A stretch of DNA of 59,478 nucleotides, from IMG/VR virus record IMGVR_UViG_3300045935_000034, positions 1-59,478 of that record. One strand, given 5' to 3'. The notes below the pieces were generated by a model. The model saw only the letters and a list, made by a program, of their open reading frames with translations, was not told the origin of the DNA and made no database searches. Positions 33,160-40,393 of this stretch are shown piece after piece. The position numbers were made by a program, and so were the translations under genes. Origin of the DNA: a virus. The number at the start of each line of letters is the position of its first letter. The first letter of the stretch is position 1.

Positions 33160-33519
33160 CTAGTGGCGCTCAGGGGTCCATAGAGACGACGACGCGCGCA
33201 GCTCGCGCGAGGGTGCGCCGGGCTGCTCGGGAGCAGGGAGAGCGAGCACAGCGTGGATGACTTCGGCCGTCGAGCCGCGCAGGTGCCACACGGGGCGGGG
33301 CGTCTGGGCGTTGCCGTACTCGTCGGCGAGGAAGCGCGCAGCCCACGCGTCGGACTGTGCCATGACGGCGTAGGTGTCGACGACGCCACCGTGACGACGC
33401 TCGGCGTAGATGGCGAACAGCTCGGCGTCGTGGCCCGCCATGTGCACGAACCGGTAGCCCCGCGCGACGCTGAGACTGATCGCGGATAGGTGCTCGCGGT
33501 CGTCGTCGGGCGGCGTCAC
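33160..33519 (-). CDS. Unknown small protein
   Basis: 119 aa. REHLSAISLSVARGYRFVHMAGHDAELFAIYAERRHGGVVDTYAVMAQSDAWAARFLADEYG has an alternating strand pattern; the tail is probably disordered. Overlaps the upstream gene by 4 bp. No recognised family. Confidence 0.6.
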   Translation of the reverse strand: MTPPDDDREHLSAISLSVARGYRFVHMAGHDAELFAIYAERRHGGVVDTYAVMAQSDAWAARFLADEYGNAQTPRPVWHLRGSTAEVIHAVLALPAPEQPGAPSRELRASSSLWTPERH

Positions 33520-33881
33520 GCGCTTGCCTCTGCGGTAGGCGCGACGACGCCGTCAGGGATGCCACCCAGCGGCGGCGTCGCGCGGGCACTCCGGCCGACA
33601 GGCGAACGGGACGCCTGTCGCGGGATGGCCGGAGAGAGTTCGTGGTGCGGTGCGGGGCCGAGCAGTTCGCCCGTGCTCGTGCAGGGGGTGGCGAGCCAGA
33701 CCGTCTCGCACGCGAGGCAGGTAGGGGCGAGCCATGTCCCGCCGAGTTCGATCAGGTCGCAGCGCTGCGGCACGGGGTGAAGTCCGCACAGGGTCTCGAA
33801 AGGGTGCTCCACGCAGAGCGCGCCGCTGTCGACGCGGGCATGACGAGCGCCCTCGGCTTGCTGCCATCGCAGTCTGGGCAC
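33516..33881 (-). CDS. Unknown protein with Cys/His-rich N-terminal half
   Basis: 121 aa from a GTG with AAAGGGG 9 bp upstream. HPFETLCGLHPVPQRCDLIELGGTWLAPTCLACETVW contains C, H, C and CxxC ligands suggestive of a zinc ribbon. C-terminal 50 residues are Pro/Ala-rich. It is divergent from the WhiJ-like gene, with which it shares the control region 33882-34055. Confidence 0.6.
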   Translation of the reverse strand: MPRLRWQQAEGARHARVDSGALCVEHPFETLCGLHPVPQRCDLIELGGTWLAPTCLACETVWLATPCTSTGELLGPAPHHELSPAIPRQASRSPVGRSARATPPLGGIPDGVVAPTAEASA

Positions 33882-34055
33882 GGATTGTCCCCTTTCAGTT
33901 GGGTGACTTGCTCGTCATCCTCGTGCAATTTTGCACGGGAGCAACGTATGCTGGGCCATACGTGTCGATATTCACCCGATTGGCGTAGCGATCGTGCACC
34001 CGCGCTAAGGTGCACACTGACTGTCTGCGCCCCGCGACCACTGGAGAAACTGCCC
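33882..34055. promoter_or_regulatory. Divergent control region with three dyads
   Basis: Lies between a leftward unit and the WhiJ-like gene. Dyads: GTGCAATTTTGCAC (33923-33936, perfect), CGTATG-6-CATACG (33945-33962) and two GTGCAC hexamers in GTGCACCCGCGCTAAGGTGCAC (33994-34015). TAAGGT (34006-34011) is a good actinobacterial -10; TTGGCG (33980-33985) is a poorly spaced -35 (20 bp). The GTGCAA/TTGCAC dyads are credible operators for the adjacent regulator. Confidence 0.55.
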
Positions 34056-34955
34056 GTGACCAGCCCCGCCCCGCGTCCCAGCCTGCGTCAACGCCGAGTC
34101 GCTCGACGCCTGCGCGCGTGGCGAAAAACTCGCGGCGTGACCCTCGAAGATGTCGCGAAGCAACTGCGCTGGCACTCGGCGAAGCTCTCTCGACTCGAAC
34201 GCGCCGAGCCCCGGGGCGGGCTCGCCGGACCGGCCGAAGTCATCGCACTGGCCACAATCCTCGGTATCGACGAGGCCGAGCGTGACCGCGTCGTGTCGCT
34301 CGCTATCGCGGGCGCGGACAACGTCGGCTGGTGGCGGGCCTACACGCCCGGCGTCGTTCCCGAATACTTCGCCGACTACCTGGAGACCGAGAGCGAAGCG
34401 TCGTCGGTGTCGAACGTCGACAGCACGCTCGTTCCCGGTCTGCTGCAAACCGCCGCGTACACCGACGCTTTGCAGCGTGGCTGGCAGGGCGACGCGCCGC
34501 AGGTTGACACCGTCATGGTCGAGCGCCGCGAGCTGCGCCAGCAACGACAGGCGCGACTCGACGAGGACGGCACCGGCAAGGTTCTCGCTCTGCACTCGAT
34601 CATCGACGAGGCCGCGTTGCGCCGACTCGTCGGCGGGCCCGCCGTGATGGCCGAACAGCTCGACGTCATCGCTCGTCGCGCCGCCCAGCCGAGCATCACT
34701 GTGCAGGTGCTCGCCGCGGAACTCGGCGCGTACCCCGGGCTCGGCGTGGCGTTCCGGCTGCTGCGCTTCGATGACGAGTCGAGCGCGGTCTATATCGAGA
34801 CACTGGACTCCGGCCTGTACGTGGAGGAGCCCGACAATGTCGCGGGCTACCTTGAGATTTTCGAGCGGCTGACCACTGTCGCCCTCGATCCAGAGACGTC
34901 CCTCGCGCGGATAACGGGAATCGGTGACGAGTGGCGAACGCAGATAACGGAATGA
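34056..34955 (+). CDS. WhiJ-like XRE/DUF5753 regulator
   Basis: 299 aa from a GTG with GGAG 9 bp upstream; the frame runs open to 33642 but overlaps leftward genes. HTH at about residues 12-70 (RLRAWRKTRGVTLEDVAKQLRWHSAKLSRLERAE), then a DUF5753 domain (WWRAYTPGVVPEYFADYLETESEASSV, STLVPGLLQTAAYTDAL, DEAALRRLVGGPAVMAEQL, YIETLDSGLYVEEPDNVAGY). In Streptomyces such proteins pair with DUF397 proteins and control development. Here the DUF397 partner follows by 6 bp, so the pair may be a phage lysogeny or host-reprogramming module. Confidence 0.9.
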   Translation: MTSPAPRPSLRQRRVARRLRAWRKTRGVTLEDVAKQLRWHSAKLSRLERAEPRGGLAGPAEVIALATILGIDEAERDRVVSLAIAGADNVGWWRAYTPGVVPEYFADYLETESEASSVSNVDSTLVPGLLQTAAYTDALQRGWQGDAPQVDTVMVERRELRQQRQARLDEDGTGKVLALHSIIDEAALRRLVGGPAVMAEQLDVIARRAAQPSITVQVLAAELGAYPGLGVAFRLLRFDDESSAVYIETLDSGLYVEEPDNVAGYLEIFERLTTVALDPETSLARITGIGDEWRTQITE

Positions 34956-34961
34956 GGAACC

Positions 34962-35156
34962 ATGAGTGACCCGGTGACATGGATGAAAAGCAGCTACAGC
35001 AACGGCAACGGGAACGAGTGCGTTGAGGTCGCACAACCACCCCAGGGCCCTGTCATGGTGCGAGACAGCAAGCTCGGCGAGTCAGGCCCCGTGCTGACGC
35101 TCGCCCCCGCTGCATGGGCGGGAGTCCTGCACATCGCTGACCCAGCACAGCACTGA
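34962..35156 (+). CDS. DUF397 small protein, partner of the WhiJ-like regulator
   Basis: 64 aa. WMKSSYSNGNGNECVEVAQ, VMVRDSKLGESGPVLTLAPAAWAGVL are the conserved boxes of DUF397. The family nearly always sits next to XRE/DUF5753 genes; it is thought to counteract or modulate the regulator. AATGAGGA gives the ribosome site. The two genes form a closed rightward unit ending at a terminator. Confidence 0.9.
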   Translation: MSDPVTWMKSSYSNGNGNECVEVAQPPQGPVMVRDSKLGESGPVLTLAPAAWAGVLHIADPAQH

Positions 35157-35177
35157 CGCACTGGGCAGCTAACTGAC

Positions 35178-35213
35178 AGCGGCCCTCACGCGACGACACG
35201 CGTGGGGGCCGCT
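35178..35213. terminator. Intrinsic terminator between convergent units
   Basis: 15-bp stem AGCGGCCCTCACGCG (35178-35192) with CGCGTGGGGGCCGCT (35199-35213), one G-T pair, loop ACGACA, then GCCTGTTTT on the rightward side. It ends the WhiJ-like/DUF397 unit; the leftward chain ends at 35273 facing it. Confidence 0.9.
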
Positions 35214-35272
35214 GCCTGTTTTGTGGAGCGCCCGCGACGCTGACCCGGTAGCCGCGCACGGGACACCGGATG

Positions 35273-35920
35273 TTACGCCCCGCCCACGGGCGGCTGCGGC
35301 GGCTCCTGAGCGATCGCATACGCAGCCTTCACCGCCGCGTCGAGATCGGCCAGCGCTGCGGTGAGCGACGGCATCCACGGCCACGCGTCGTCGCCCTTCT
35401 GGGTGTAGTGACTGATCTGCGGGACACCGCCGCGACGTCGATGCACGACGAGCAGGCTTCGATCAGTCACCGCGAACCCGACCCGCACTTCCACCGAGCC
35501 GGGCCGGTCGACGAGCGCGACGTCCTCGCCGTACAGGTCGTTGCCGCGCTCCCAGCCCGCCACCGTGTCCACGTGCTGCCACGCCTCGAACACGATGGCG
35601 TGCGCCACCGGCGGGAACTCATACGTCGCACCGACATCGCGGGCGTACAGCGGGTCGCGCAGCATCGCTGCGATGGTGACGACTTCGCTCTCCGGCTCGC
35701 CGTAATCGCCCAGCGGCTGCTGTACCAGGCAGTAGCCGTCAGACGGCGCGGAGTTCGGCATCCGGCATACCTCGAACATCATCGGCCCCGCGCAGTCCCA
35801 GCCGGACTGCCCGCACGCCGACTCCATCGCGACGAGCAGGTTCGCGACGTCGCCGAGCTGGCCGGTCATGCCGTGATCGTCGGTCGCGCGGCCGAGCATC
35901 GGAATCGGGAACTCCGTCAC
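35273..35920 (-). CDS. Unknown protein downstream of the HigA-like HTH gene
   Basis: 215 aa. LGDVANLLVAMESACGQSGWDCAGPMMFEVCRMP, VVTIAAMLRDPLYARDVGATYEFPPVAHAIVFEAWQHVDTV, VRVGFAVTDRSLLVVHRRRGG. An alpha/beta protein of no recognised family; last gene of the 6.6-kb leftward chain. Its start overlaps the stop of the HigA-like gene, so a toxin or effector role is conceivable but there is no toxin motif. Confidence 0.6.
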   Translation of the reverse strand: MTEFPIPMLGRATDDHGMTGQLGDVANLLVAMESACGQSGWDCAGPMMFEVCRMPNSAPSDGYCLVQQPLGDYGEPESEVVTIAAMLRDPLYARDVGATYEFPPVAHAIVFEAWQHVDTVAGWERGNDLYGEDVALVDRPGSVEVRVGFAVTDRSLLVVHRRRGGVPQISHYTQKGDDAWPWMPSLTAALADLDAAVKAAYAIAQEPPQPPVGGA

Positions 35921-36225
35921 GGCGACGCCACCTCCGCGCTGACGTCGGTCTCATACTGCGCGAGCTTGTCGCGGAACTCCCACGCGCGGTAGGCGACCTC
36001 AGTCGACAACCACGTCTCCATGGCAATGCTCGTCGCTTGCTCCAGCTTCCATGCCATCAGCACGGTCAACGCGCTGCGCCCGTTGATCAGCTCGCTCAGG
36101 CGACTTTCGCTGACACTCGCCTTCTGCGCGAAACCCTTCTGGTCCACGCCGAGCGTGTCGATCCACTTGCGCAGCAACTCCGCTGGTGACAACGGCTTCG
36201 GGTTCGCGTACCGCTCCTCGGTCAT
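35917..36225 (-). CDS. HigA-like XRE antitoxin/repressor
   Basis: 102 aa from the ATG at 36225 (ATGA overlap); the upstream-extended frame is a shadow of the neighbour. LRKWIDTLGVDQKGFAQKASVSESRLSELINGRSALTVLMAWKLEQATSIAMETWLSTEVAYRAW follows the HigA/VapI HTH consensus including the W-L-x-x-x-x-x-Y ending. No HigB toxin is recognisable next to it, so it may be an orphan regulator used by the phage. Confidence 0.75.
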   Translation of the reverse strand: MTEERYANPKPLSPAELLRKWIDTLGVDQKGFAQKASVSESRLSELINGRSALTVLMAWKLEQATSIAMETWLSTEVAYRAWEFRDKLAQYETDVSAEVASP

Positions 36226-36623
36226 GGCGTGTCGCCGGTTGCTCGGGCGACCATGATTTCCCACGTGTGGTCGAGCGCGTCCATGATCAGCGGATCGTCG
36301 ATCGTCGCGGCGACTACTGTCACGATGCTTTCGTGACCCGCCATAGCTGACTCCTCGGTGGGGTAGCGGTTGCACAGATGGTCCATCGCGTCGTTGCCGA
36401 ACACCATGGTCTCGAAAATGATCGGCGCGAAGTACTGCCCGAACGACATATCGGTACCGAGCCAGATCGTGGAGACGTTGAACGACACCGACAGATCAGC
36501 AGCGGAGGTGATCATCGTGTTCGCGAGCCGCTGATACACCGGGTCGCTGAATAGGTTGCTCCACATCATCAGGTCGATGGGCTCGACGTTCTTGTCGTAA
36601 TACACAATCGTGAAAGGGTTCAC
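36222..36623 (-). CDS. Unknown protein
   Basis: 133 aa. MNPFTIVYYDKNVEPIDLMMWSNLFSDPVYQRLANTMI, VSTIWLGTDMSFGQYFAPIIFETMVFGNDAMDHLCNRYPTEESAMAGHESIV. Mixed alpha/beta, similar in style to the small phage proteins with a W-L-G-x-D element and a trailing HE motif seen in many actinophages; function unknown. Coupled to neighbours by 4-bp overlaps. Confidence 0.6.
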   Translation of the reverse strand: MNPFTIVYYDKNVEPIDLMMWSNLFSDPVYQRLANTMITSAADLSVSFNVSTIWLGTDMSFGQYFAPIIFETMVFGNDAMDHLCNRYPTEESAMAGHESIVTVVAATIDDPLIMDALDHTWEIMVARATGDTP

Positions 36624-36916
36624 AGCTTGCCCCTGCTCTCACTGTGGCAGCTATCGCAGACACAGAACGGCCATTGGGTAGCGGGGAACCCGCCCCGCTC
36701 GTCGAGTACCGCGTCACCGGCGAGTTCAATGCGCACCTCCAGGCGCAGCGTGCGCGCCCCGCAGTCACGGCACGCAATGCCGACGAACGGGTTCGGTATC
36801 GGCTCGTCGTTCATGCGCACGCGAATGTATGTCCGCGCGGGGGCCGTGAACGACTCGACGAGCGCTGCGACGATCTCAGGCTCCCACTCGTCCTCGTGCT
36901 CGCTGCTGCTCAACAT
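36620..36916 (-). CDS. Zinc-ribbon protein of unknown function
   Basis: 98 aa from the ATG at 36916. Helix EPEIVAALVESFTAPARTYIRVRM, then CRDCGART and CVCDSCHSE about 38 residues apart, a four-Cys zinc ribbon. The 36910-37086 gene upstream overlaps it by 7 bp. No recognised role. Confidence 0.6.
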   Translation of the reverse strand: MLSSSEHEDEWEPEIVAALVESFTAPARTYIRVRMNDEPIPNPFVGIACRDCGARTLRLEVRIELAGDAVLDERGGFPATQWPFCVCDSCHSESRGKL

Positions 36917-37086
36917 CCGACGTCCATCGGCACAGTGATGTAGACCCGTTCCCCGTCGGCGTCCAGCTCGCGCGGCAACATGCCCACGCTCAGCCGACGC
37001 GCGCGCAGCCACTCGACGAGGTCAGGCCAGAGCGCGGGATGAACGATCAGCATCCGCACCCGGTCGTCAGCTTCAGGTGGCGGCAT
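36910..37086 (-). CDS. Very small protein
   Basis: 58 aa. MPPPEADDRVRMLIVHPALWPDLVEWLRARRLSVGMLPRELDADGERVYITVPM. One beta-alpha-beta-like unit. The start was set at 37086 so that the overlap with the upstream gene (14 bp) stays small. Position in an unbroken chain of coupled genes is the main evidence. Confidence 0.5.
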   Translation of the reverse strand: MPPPEADDRVRMLIVHPALWPDLVEWLRARRLSVGMLPRELDADGERVYITVPMDVGC

Positions 37087-37348
37087 CGCTGCCTCCTGGC
37101 GGGGGCGGCTTGTCGGTGAGCGGGCTCCACAGCTTCGCCAGGCGGGCACCCGACAGCACGAGCATTCCGCAGTGCCAGTACGGCTGTCCCCATGCCCAGC
37201 GCCGCCCACGCCGGTCGTATACGACGTTGACCCCGGGCGGCGGTGGGCACCTCCAGCTCTGGTAGTTCTTGATTCGCGGCTGACGCTGCTGCCCGTCGTC
37301 GGTGTCGACGGGCGCGGGCGGGCTTCCCCGCCTGCTGATTCTGGTCAT
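37073..37348 (-). CDS. Unknown basic, proline-rich small protein
   Basis: 91 aa. MTRISRRGSPPAPVDTDDGQQRQPRIKNYQSWRCPPPPGVNVVYDRRGRRWAWGQPYWHCGMLVLSGARL. Two Cys and one His are not enough for a zinc site. Overlaps the HTH gene upstream by 4 bp. No family recognised. Confidence 0.5.
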   Translation of the reverse strand: MTRISRRGSPPAPVDTDDGQQRQPRIKNYQSWRCPPPPGVNVVYDRRGRRWAWGQPYWHCGMLVLSGARLAKLWSPLTDKPPPPGGSDAAT

Positions 37349-37626
37349 GTGAGGCTCGGCGTAGTCGGCGGATGCTCGTCGTCGAGCGACAGGCCCAGCT
37401 CGACGCAGAGCGACGCCATGACGACGCTCACCGGCACGTCGAGCGCGACGGCGAGTGACTTGATGGTCTCCGGTAGGGGGAACGTGCGCAGTTGATGGTG
37501 AACGAGGTTGCTCATTGTCGAGCGCGCGATGACAGTCGGCCGCCCGGCTGTGCGGGCAGTCATCTGCTGATAGGAAAGGTTCTGCTCATGCTTGGCGCGC
37601 TGAATGAGATGACTGATGCTCGTCAT
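37345..37626 (-). CDS. HTH (XRE-like) regulator, paralogue of the gene at 46451-46804
   Basis: 93 aa from the ATG at 37626. ISHLIQRAKHEQNLSYQQMTAR then STMSNLVHHQLRTFPLPETIKSLAVALDVPVSVVMASLCVELGL. The P-L/F-P-E-T-x-x-x-L-A-x-A-L-D-V-P core and the spacing match the probable repressor at 46451-46804 and resemble the gene at 38488-38835, so the phage carries at least three relatives. Confidence 0.75.
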   Translation of the reverse strand: MTSISHLIQRAKHEQNLSYQQMTARTAGRPTVIARSTMSNLVHHQLRTFPLPETIKSLAVALDVPVSVVMASLCVELGLSLDDEHPPTTPSLT

Positions 37627-38498
37627 GCGGGATCGCAAGGGGTGGGCGAAAATTTCGCATTGGTCGGTGTGGCCGGCACGGTGGAAATATCCCCGACCGG
37701 CGTGGCCGGCACACGGGCACCGACCCGGGGCGTTGCGCCGTTGCGCACATCGATGATGCGGAAGTTGCGATGCCCCAACGTTCCCTCCTTGTCCAGCCCA
37801 GTGACCGAGACGTCGCCGTAGTGCATCCGGACTTCCGTCTGATGGGCGAGGTGATAGTGACCGTGAATGATCGTGGCGGGCATGACACGGTCGACGATCA
37901 CCTGAAGTCGCTGTCGGTGCCGGTCAGCGCGGGCGAGATCTGCTGCCGCCCACAGCGGGCTCGGCTCGCCGAGCGCGAGCGGAACCTCTGACGGGGCGTC
38001 GTGACACACCATGACGTCGGCGTGTCCGCCGTCGAGCGCGAGCGTGGCGTCAGCGTCGGTGATCTCCTCGCCGGGCCACCAGGACAGCCCTTTGGTGCGT
38101 AGCGCTGCATCGACCGACACAGCGCCACCGAGCGCGAGCCACTCGCGGCCATGCCACGCCCAGCGATGCCCACGCGGAAGCCAGTCGATCTCGGACGCGA
38201 CGGCGACCGGCGCGGTGCACATTGGGCCGTCGCGTAGCGCGTCGAGTTGCGTGAAGTCCTCGTGATTGCCATCGACGAACATCAATTTGCCGTTCACGGC
38301 GCGCAGTGCGCGGTTCACGTCGTCGACATAGGCGAGGCCACCGCGGCCGGGCCAGATACCGAAGTCGCCGGTATGCAGCACGATGCGCGGCGACTCGTCG
38401 GGCAGCAGGTCGGGCAGCCGGGAGATCAGCGAGCGTGCCCAATTCCCGTTCGAGTGCCAGCATCCGGCCACGAGCACGTATGTAGGGTCAGCATTCAT
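37623..38498 (-). CDS. Calcineurin-like metallophosphoesterase with altered first motif
   Basis: 291 aa from the ATG at 38498. Motifs in order: VAGCWHSNG (normally D-x-H), HTGDFG, DGNHEDF, VCHDAPSEVP and IHGHYHLAHQT. Four of five metal-binding motifs are intact, but the first Asp is replaced by Cys. Family members hydrolyse phosphodiesters or phosphomonoesters; the substrate is unknown. The C-terminal tail contains two copies of VPATP, each encoded by the polar 10-mer (37670 and 37703). Confidence 0.8.
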   Translation of the reverse strand: MNADPTYVLVAGCWHSNGNWARSLISRLPDLLPDESPRIVLHTGDFGIWPGRGGLAYVDDVNRALRAVNGKLMFVDGNHEDFTQLDALRDGPMCTAPVAVASEIDWLPRGHRWAWHGREWLALGGAVSVDAALRTKGLSWWPGEEITDADATLALDGGHADVMVCHDAPSEVPLALGEPSPLWAAADLARADRHRQRLQVIVDRVMPATIIHGHYHLAHQTEVRMHYGDVSVTGLDKEGTLGHRNFRIIDVRNGATPRVGARVPATPVGDISTVPATPTNAKFSPTPCDPA

Positions 38499-38835
38499 CG
38501 CAGTTGTCGGACTCTTGCTGCGCTTCGGTTTGCGAGATGTCATACTCTGTCGACCTTCCGTACGTGGCCTGCGTGGTCGTGCGGGCGTAGACGTGACCCA
38601 GGTCAGTTGCGAACGCGGCGAACACTTCCTGCGGTGCGCAGCTCAGCGCCCCGGCGATACCTCGGATGACTTCTGGAGCGGGGATGCGCTTGACGGTGTC
38701 CGCGCGGCTGAATATCTGTTCGATGGCTGACAGGCTCAGGCCGTGCGAGTCGGCCGCAAGCTCGCGCAGCGGGGCGTTCGGCCGCCACTTCTGGCGCAGT
38801 GCGCGCACAGTCGGCAACGGGTCCGGCTCGATCAT
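38488..38835 (-). CDS. HTH regulator related to the LSY...PAP-type repressors
   Basis: 115 aa. TVRALRQKWRPNAPLRELAADSHGLSLSAIEQIFSRADTVKRIPAPEVIRGIAGALSCAPQEVFAAFATDLG follows the same layout as the HTH proteins at 37345 and 46451: helix, turn, recognition helix, P-x-P-E-V/T-I, then ALxxxPxxVxxA. Likely DNA-binding. Polar C-terminal tail. Overlaps the phosphoesterase gene by 11 bp. Confidence 0.65.
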   Translation of the reverse strand: MIEPDPLPTVRALRQKWRPNAPLRELAADSHGLSLSAIEQIFSRADTVKRIPAPEVIRGIAGALSCAPQEVFAAFATDLGHVYARTTTQATYGRSTEYDISQTEAQQESDNCDEC

Positions 38836-39113
38836 TCGTCGTCCTCAGGCTCGATTTCCAGCCCGTAGTCCGGGTGCCGGTATCCGGCCATCACCATCTC
38901 GCCGCAATATCGACAGTGATACATGCCGAGCGGGACGCCCGTGAGCTGCTGCGGATCCCACGGCCAGGGACACTCGTCGCCCTCGGTGTCGCGCGGCCCC
39001 TGGATGCCCTCTGTGGGTAGCCGAATGTCGACGGCGTCCTTGGGTTCGATCTCATGCCACATGCGCGGGTGCTCGATCTTGGGCCGACCCACGGGGCGCC
39101 CTGTGCTGCTCAT
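38832..39113 (-). CDS. Small protein with CxxC motif
   Basis: 93 aa from the ATG at 39113. GRPVGRPKIEHPRMWHEIEPKDAVDIRLPTEG, then YHCRYCGEMVMAGYRH near residues 71-86, which may bind zinc with the two His. Acidic tail. No family recognised. Start overlaps the upstream stop by 4 bp. Confidence 0.55.
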   Translation of the reverse strand: MSSTGRPVGRPKIEHPRMWHEIEPKDAVDIRLPTEGIQGPRDTEGDECPWPWDPQQLTGVPLGMYHCRYCGEMVMAGYRHPDYGLEIEPEDDE

Positions 39114-39298
39114 GTGACGCGCCGGTGGCGTGCGCGCAAGCCGTATTGAAAGACCAGGCCCGGCCACCATTTCACGTCGCACGGCTCGCAGTCCAGGAAC
39201 ACAGTCGAGCTGCGCGGCTTGATACTGACAGCGCGCACCTCGCCGCAGCGTGGGCAGCGGTGGCAATCGACCTTGTTGCGCTTGACTCTCGTCGTCAC
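39110..39298 (-). CDS. Four-Cys zinc-ribbon protein
   Basis: 62 aa from a GTG at 39298 (AGAGG ribosome site, GTGA overlap). VDCHRCPRCGEVRAV and FLDCEPCDVKWW form a classic zinc ribbon. Basic elsewhere (TTRVKRNK, ARHRR), so nucleic-acid binding is plausible. No further assignment. Confidence 0.6.
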   Translation of the reverse strand: MTTRVKRNKVDCHRCPRCGEVRAVSIKPRSSTVFLDCEPCDVKWWPGLVFQYGLRARHRRVT

Positions 39299-39678
39299 GT
39301 TGTCCTCTTCCGTCGTCGTAGGCGCGCGCTGCGTACGCACGGGACGCACTGACAGCCGTAGTAATCACTCGCGCTCGGCGTGCCGTGCCGGTCGGCGCGC
39401 AGCTCGACCGCGACGAGCACGCCGTCTATCAGCACGCGTCGCGCGAGGTGCTCGCGGCGCAGCTCGGCGCGCCGGTCGGCGTCGTTGTGCACGACGCCCG
39501 CGCGGCACCGTATGCAGTTGCACCCGTAGTAGTCGCTGACGTACGGCTTCCCGTGGTGCTCGTCGGGTACGTGGGCAGCGATGAACACGCCCTCAACGCG
39601 TACACAGCGCTGGCGGGCGCGGGCTCGGGCTCGCTGCTGGGTGGTCAGCTCAGGGGTGATGCAGGTCTGCTGGGTCAC
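39295..39678 (-). CDS. Protein with a duplicated D-Y-Y-G-C-x-C-x-x-C zinc module
   Basis: 127 aa from a GTG at 39678 (GTGA overlap). Two similar halves: VFIAAHVPDEHHGKPYVSDYYGCNCIRC and VLVAVELRADRHGTPSASDYYGCQCVPC, 45 residues apart. Each has His plus three Cys, suited to one zinc. The H-G-x-P-x-x-S-x-Y-x-G-C-x-C-x-x-C form also occurs as a single unit in small actinophage proteins. The tail is very basic (ARLRRRKR). Probably DNA-binding; function unknown. Confidence 0.65.
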   Translation of the reverse strand: MTQQTCITPELTTQQRARARARQRCVRVEGVFIAAHVPDEHHGKPYVSDYYGCNCIRCRAGVVHNDADRRAELRREHLARRVLIDGVLVAVELRADRHGTPSASDYYGCQCVPCVRSARLRRRKRTT

Positions 39679-40064
39679 GGGGCGACACTCTGGAACGTCC
39701 CTGGCGAGCCCGGCGAGCGCCACGTCTGGGTCTGGCCGTTTTTGTTCCAGCCCAAGGGGTCGGACTCCAGCTCGCCGTCGAACATCGCGGCGGCGATGAT
39801 CGTCGCGGTGAACGTGTCCGGGGTCGTTCCCGCGTAGCACCAATACCGGTCATAGATGTACGGGACATCGACCGGGGTCGTGGTGATCCTGTAGTTGTGC
39901 ATCATCCGCTGGACATCGACGAAATGATGTTCAGTGCGCACGATCCGCCAGCCACCGTCGACAGGCTCGACGAGCAGCGCTCCCGGCCCGACGAGAGGCG
40001 TCAGGAACTCGCGCAGGACTGCTATGTCAGCATGTCGGCTGAGCGCGTCTCCGTTCGTGGTCAC
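39675..40064 (-). CDS. Unknown protein
   Basis: 129 aa from a GTG at 40064 overlapping the HTH gene's stop. VLREFLTPLVGPGALLVEPVDGGWRIVRTEHHFVDVQRMMHNYRI, VPYIYDRYWCYAGTTPDTFTATIIAAAMFDGELESDPLGWNKN. Alternating strands and helices with a C-terminal extension. No family recognised. Confidence 0.6.
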   Translation of the reverse strand: MTTNGDALSRHADIAVLREFLTPLVGPGALLVEPVDGGWRIVRTEHHFVDVQRMMHNYRITTTPVDVPYIYDRYWCYAGTTPDTFTATIIAAAMFDGELESDPLGWNKNGQTQTWRSPGSPGTFQSVAP

Positions 40065-40393
40065 AGTATCTCCCGGGGTTCGATGGCAGCGGCGATAGCG
40101 CGCAGCGTCTTGGCGTGTGCAGTGAGTTCGCTGGGCAGCACTGCGGGCGGGACGGGCTCCCACGCCGCAGTGCCGGTCAAGAGCCACGCGGGGTCTGCGT
40201 TAAGAAACTCGGCGACTTTCACGACCTGCTCGGCCGACATGCGCTGACGCCCGCCCTCAATGTTGGTGATGCTCGCGCGTTGCAGGCTCAGCATGTGGCC
40301 GAGCTGTGCCTGAGTCAGCGACGCAGAGAATCGCGCCAGCGTGACCCGCTTACCGAAGTCGGTCCAGTACGCGGAATTGACCTGGGCGACCAT
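40061..40393 (-). CDS. XRE-family HTH regulator
   Basis: 110 aa. FGKRVTLARFSASLTQAQLGHMLSLQRASITNIEGGRQRMSAEQVVKVAEFLNADPAWLLTG is a canonical HTH_3 domain including the I-x-x-I-E-x-G-R recognition end. The C-terminal helix is short. It could be a lysogenic repressor or a regulator of the leftward chain; it lies 1 bp from the upstream gene. Confidence 0.8.
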   Translation of the reverse strand: MVAQVNSAYWTDFGKRVTLARFSASLTQAQLGHMLSLQRASITNIEGGRQRMSAEQVVKVAEFLNADPAWLLTGTAAWEPVPPAVLPSELTAHAKTLRAIAAAIEPREIL

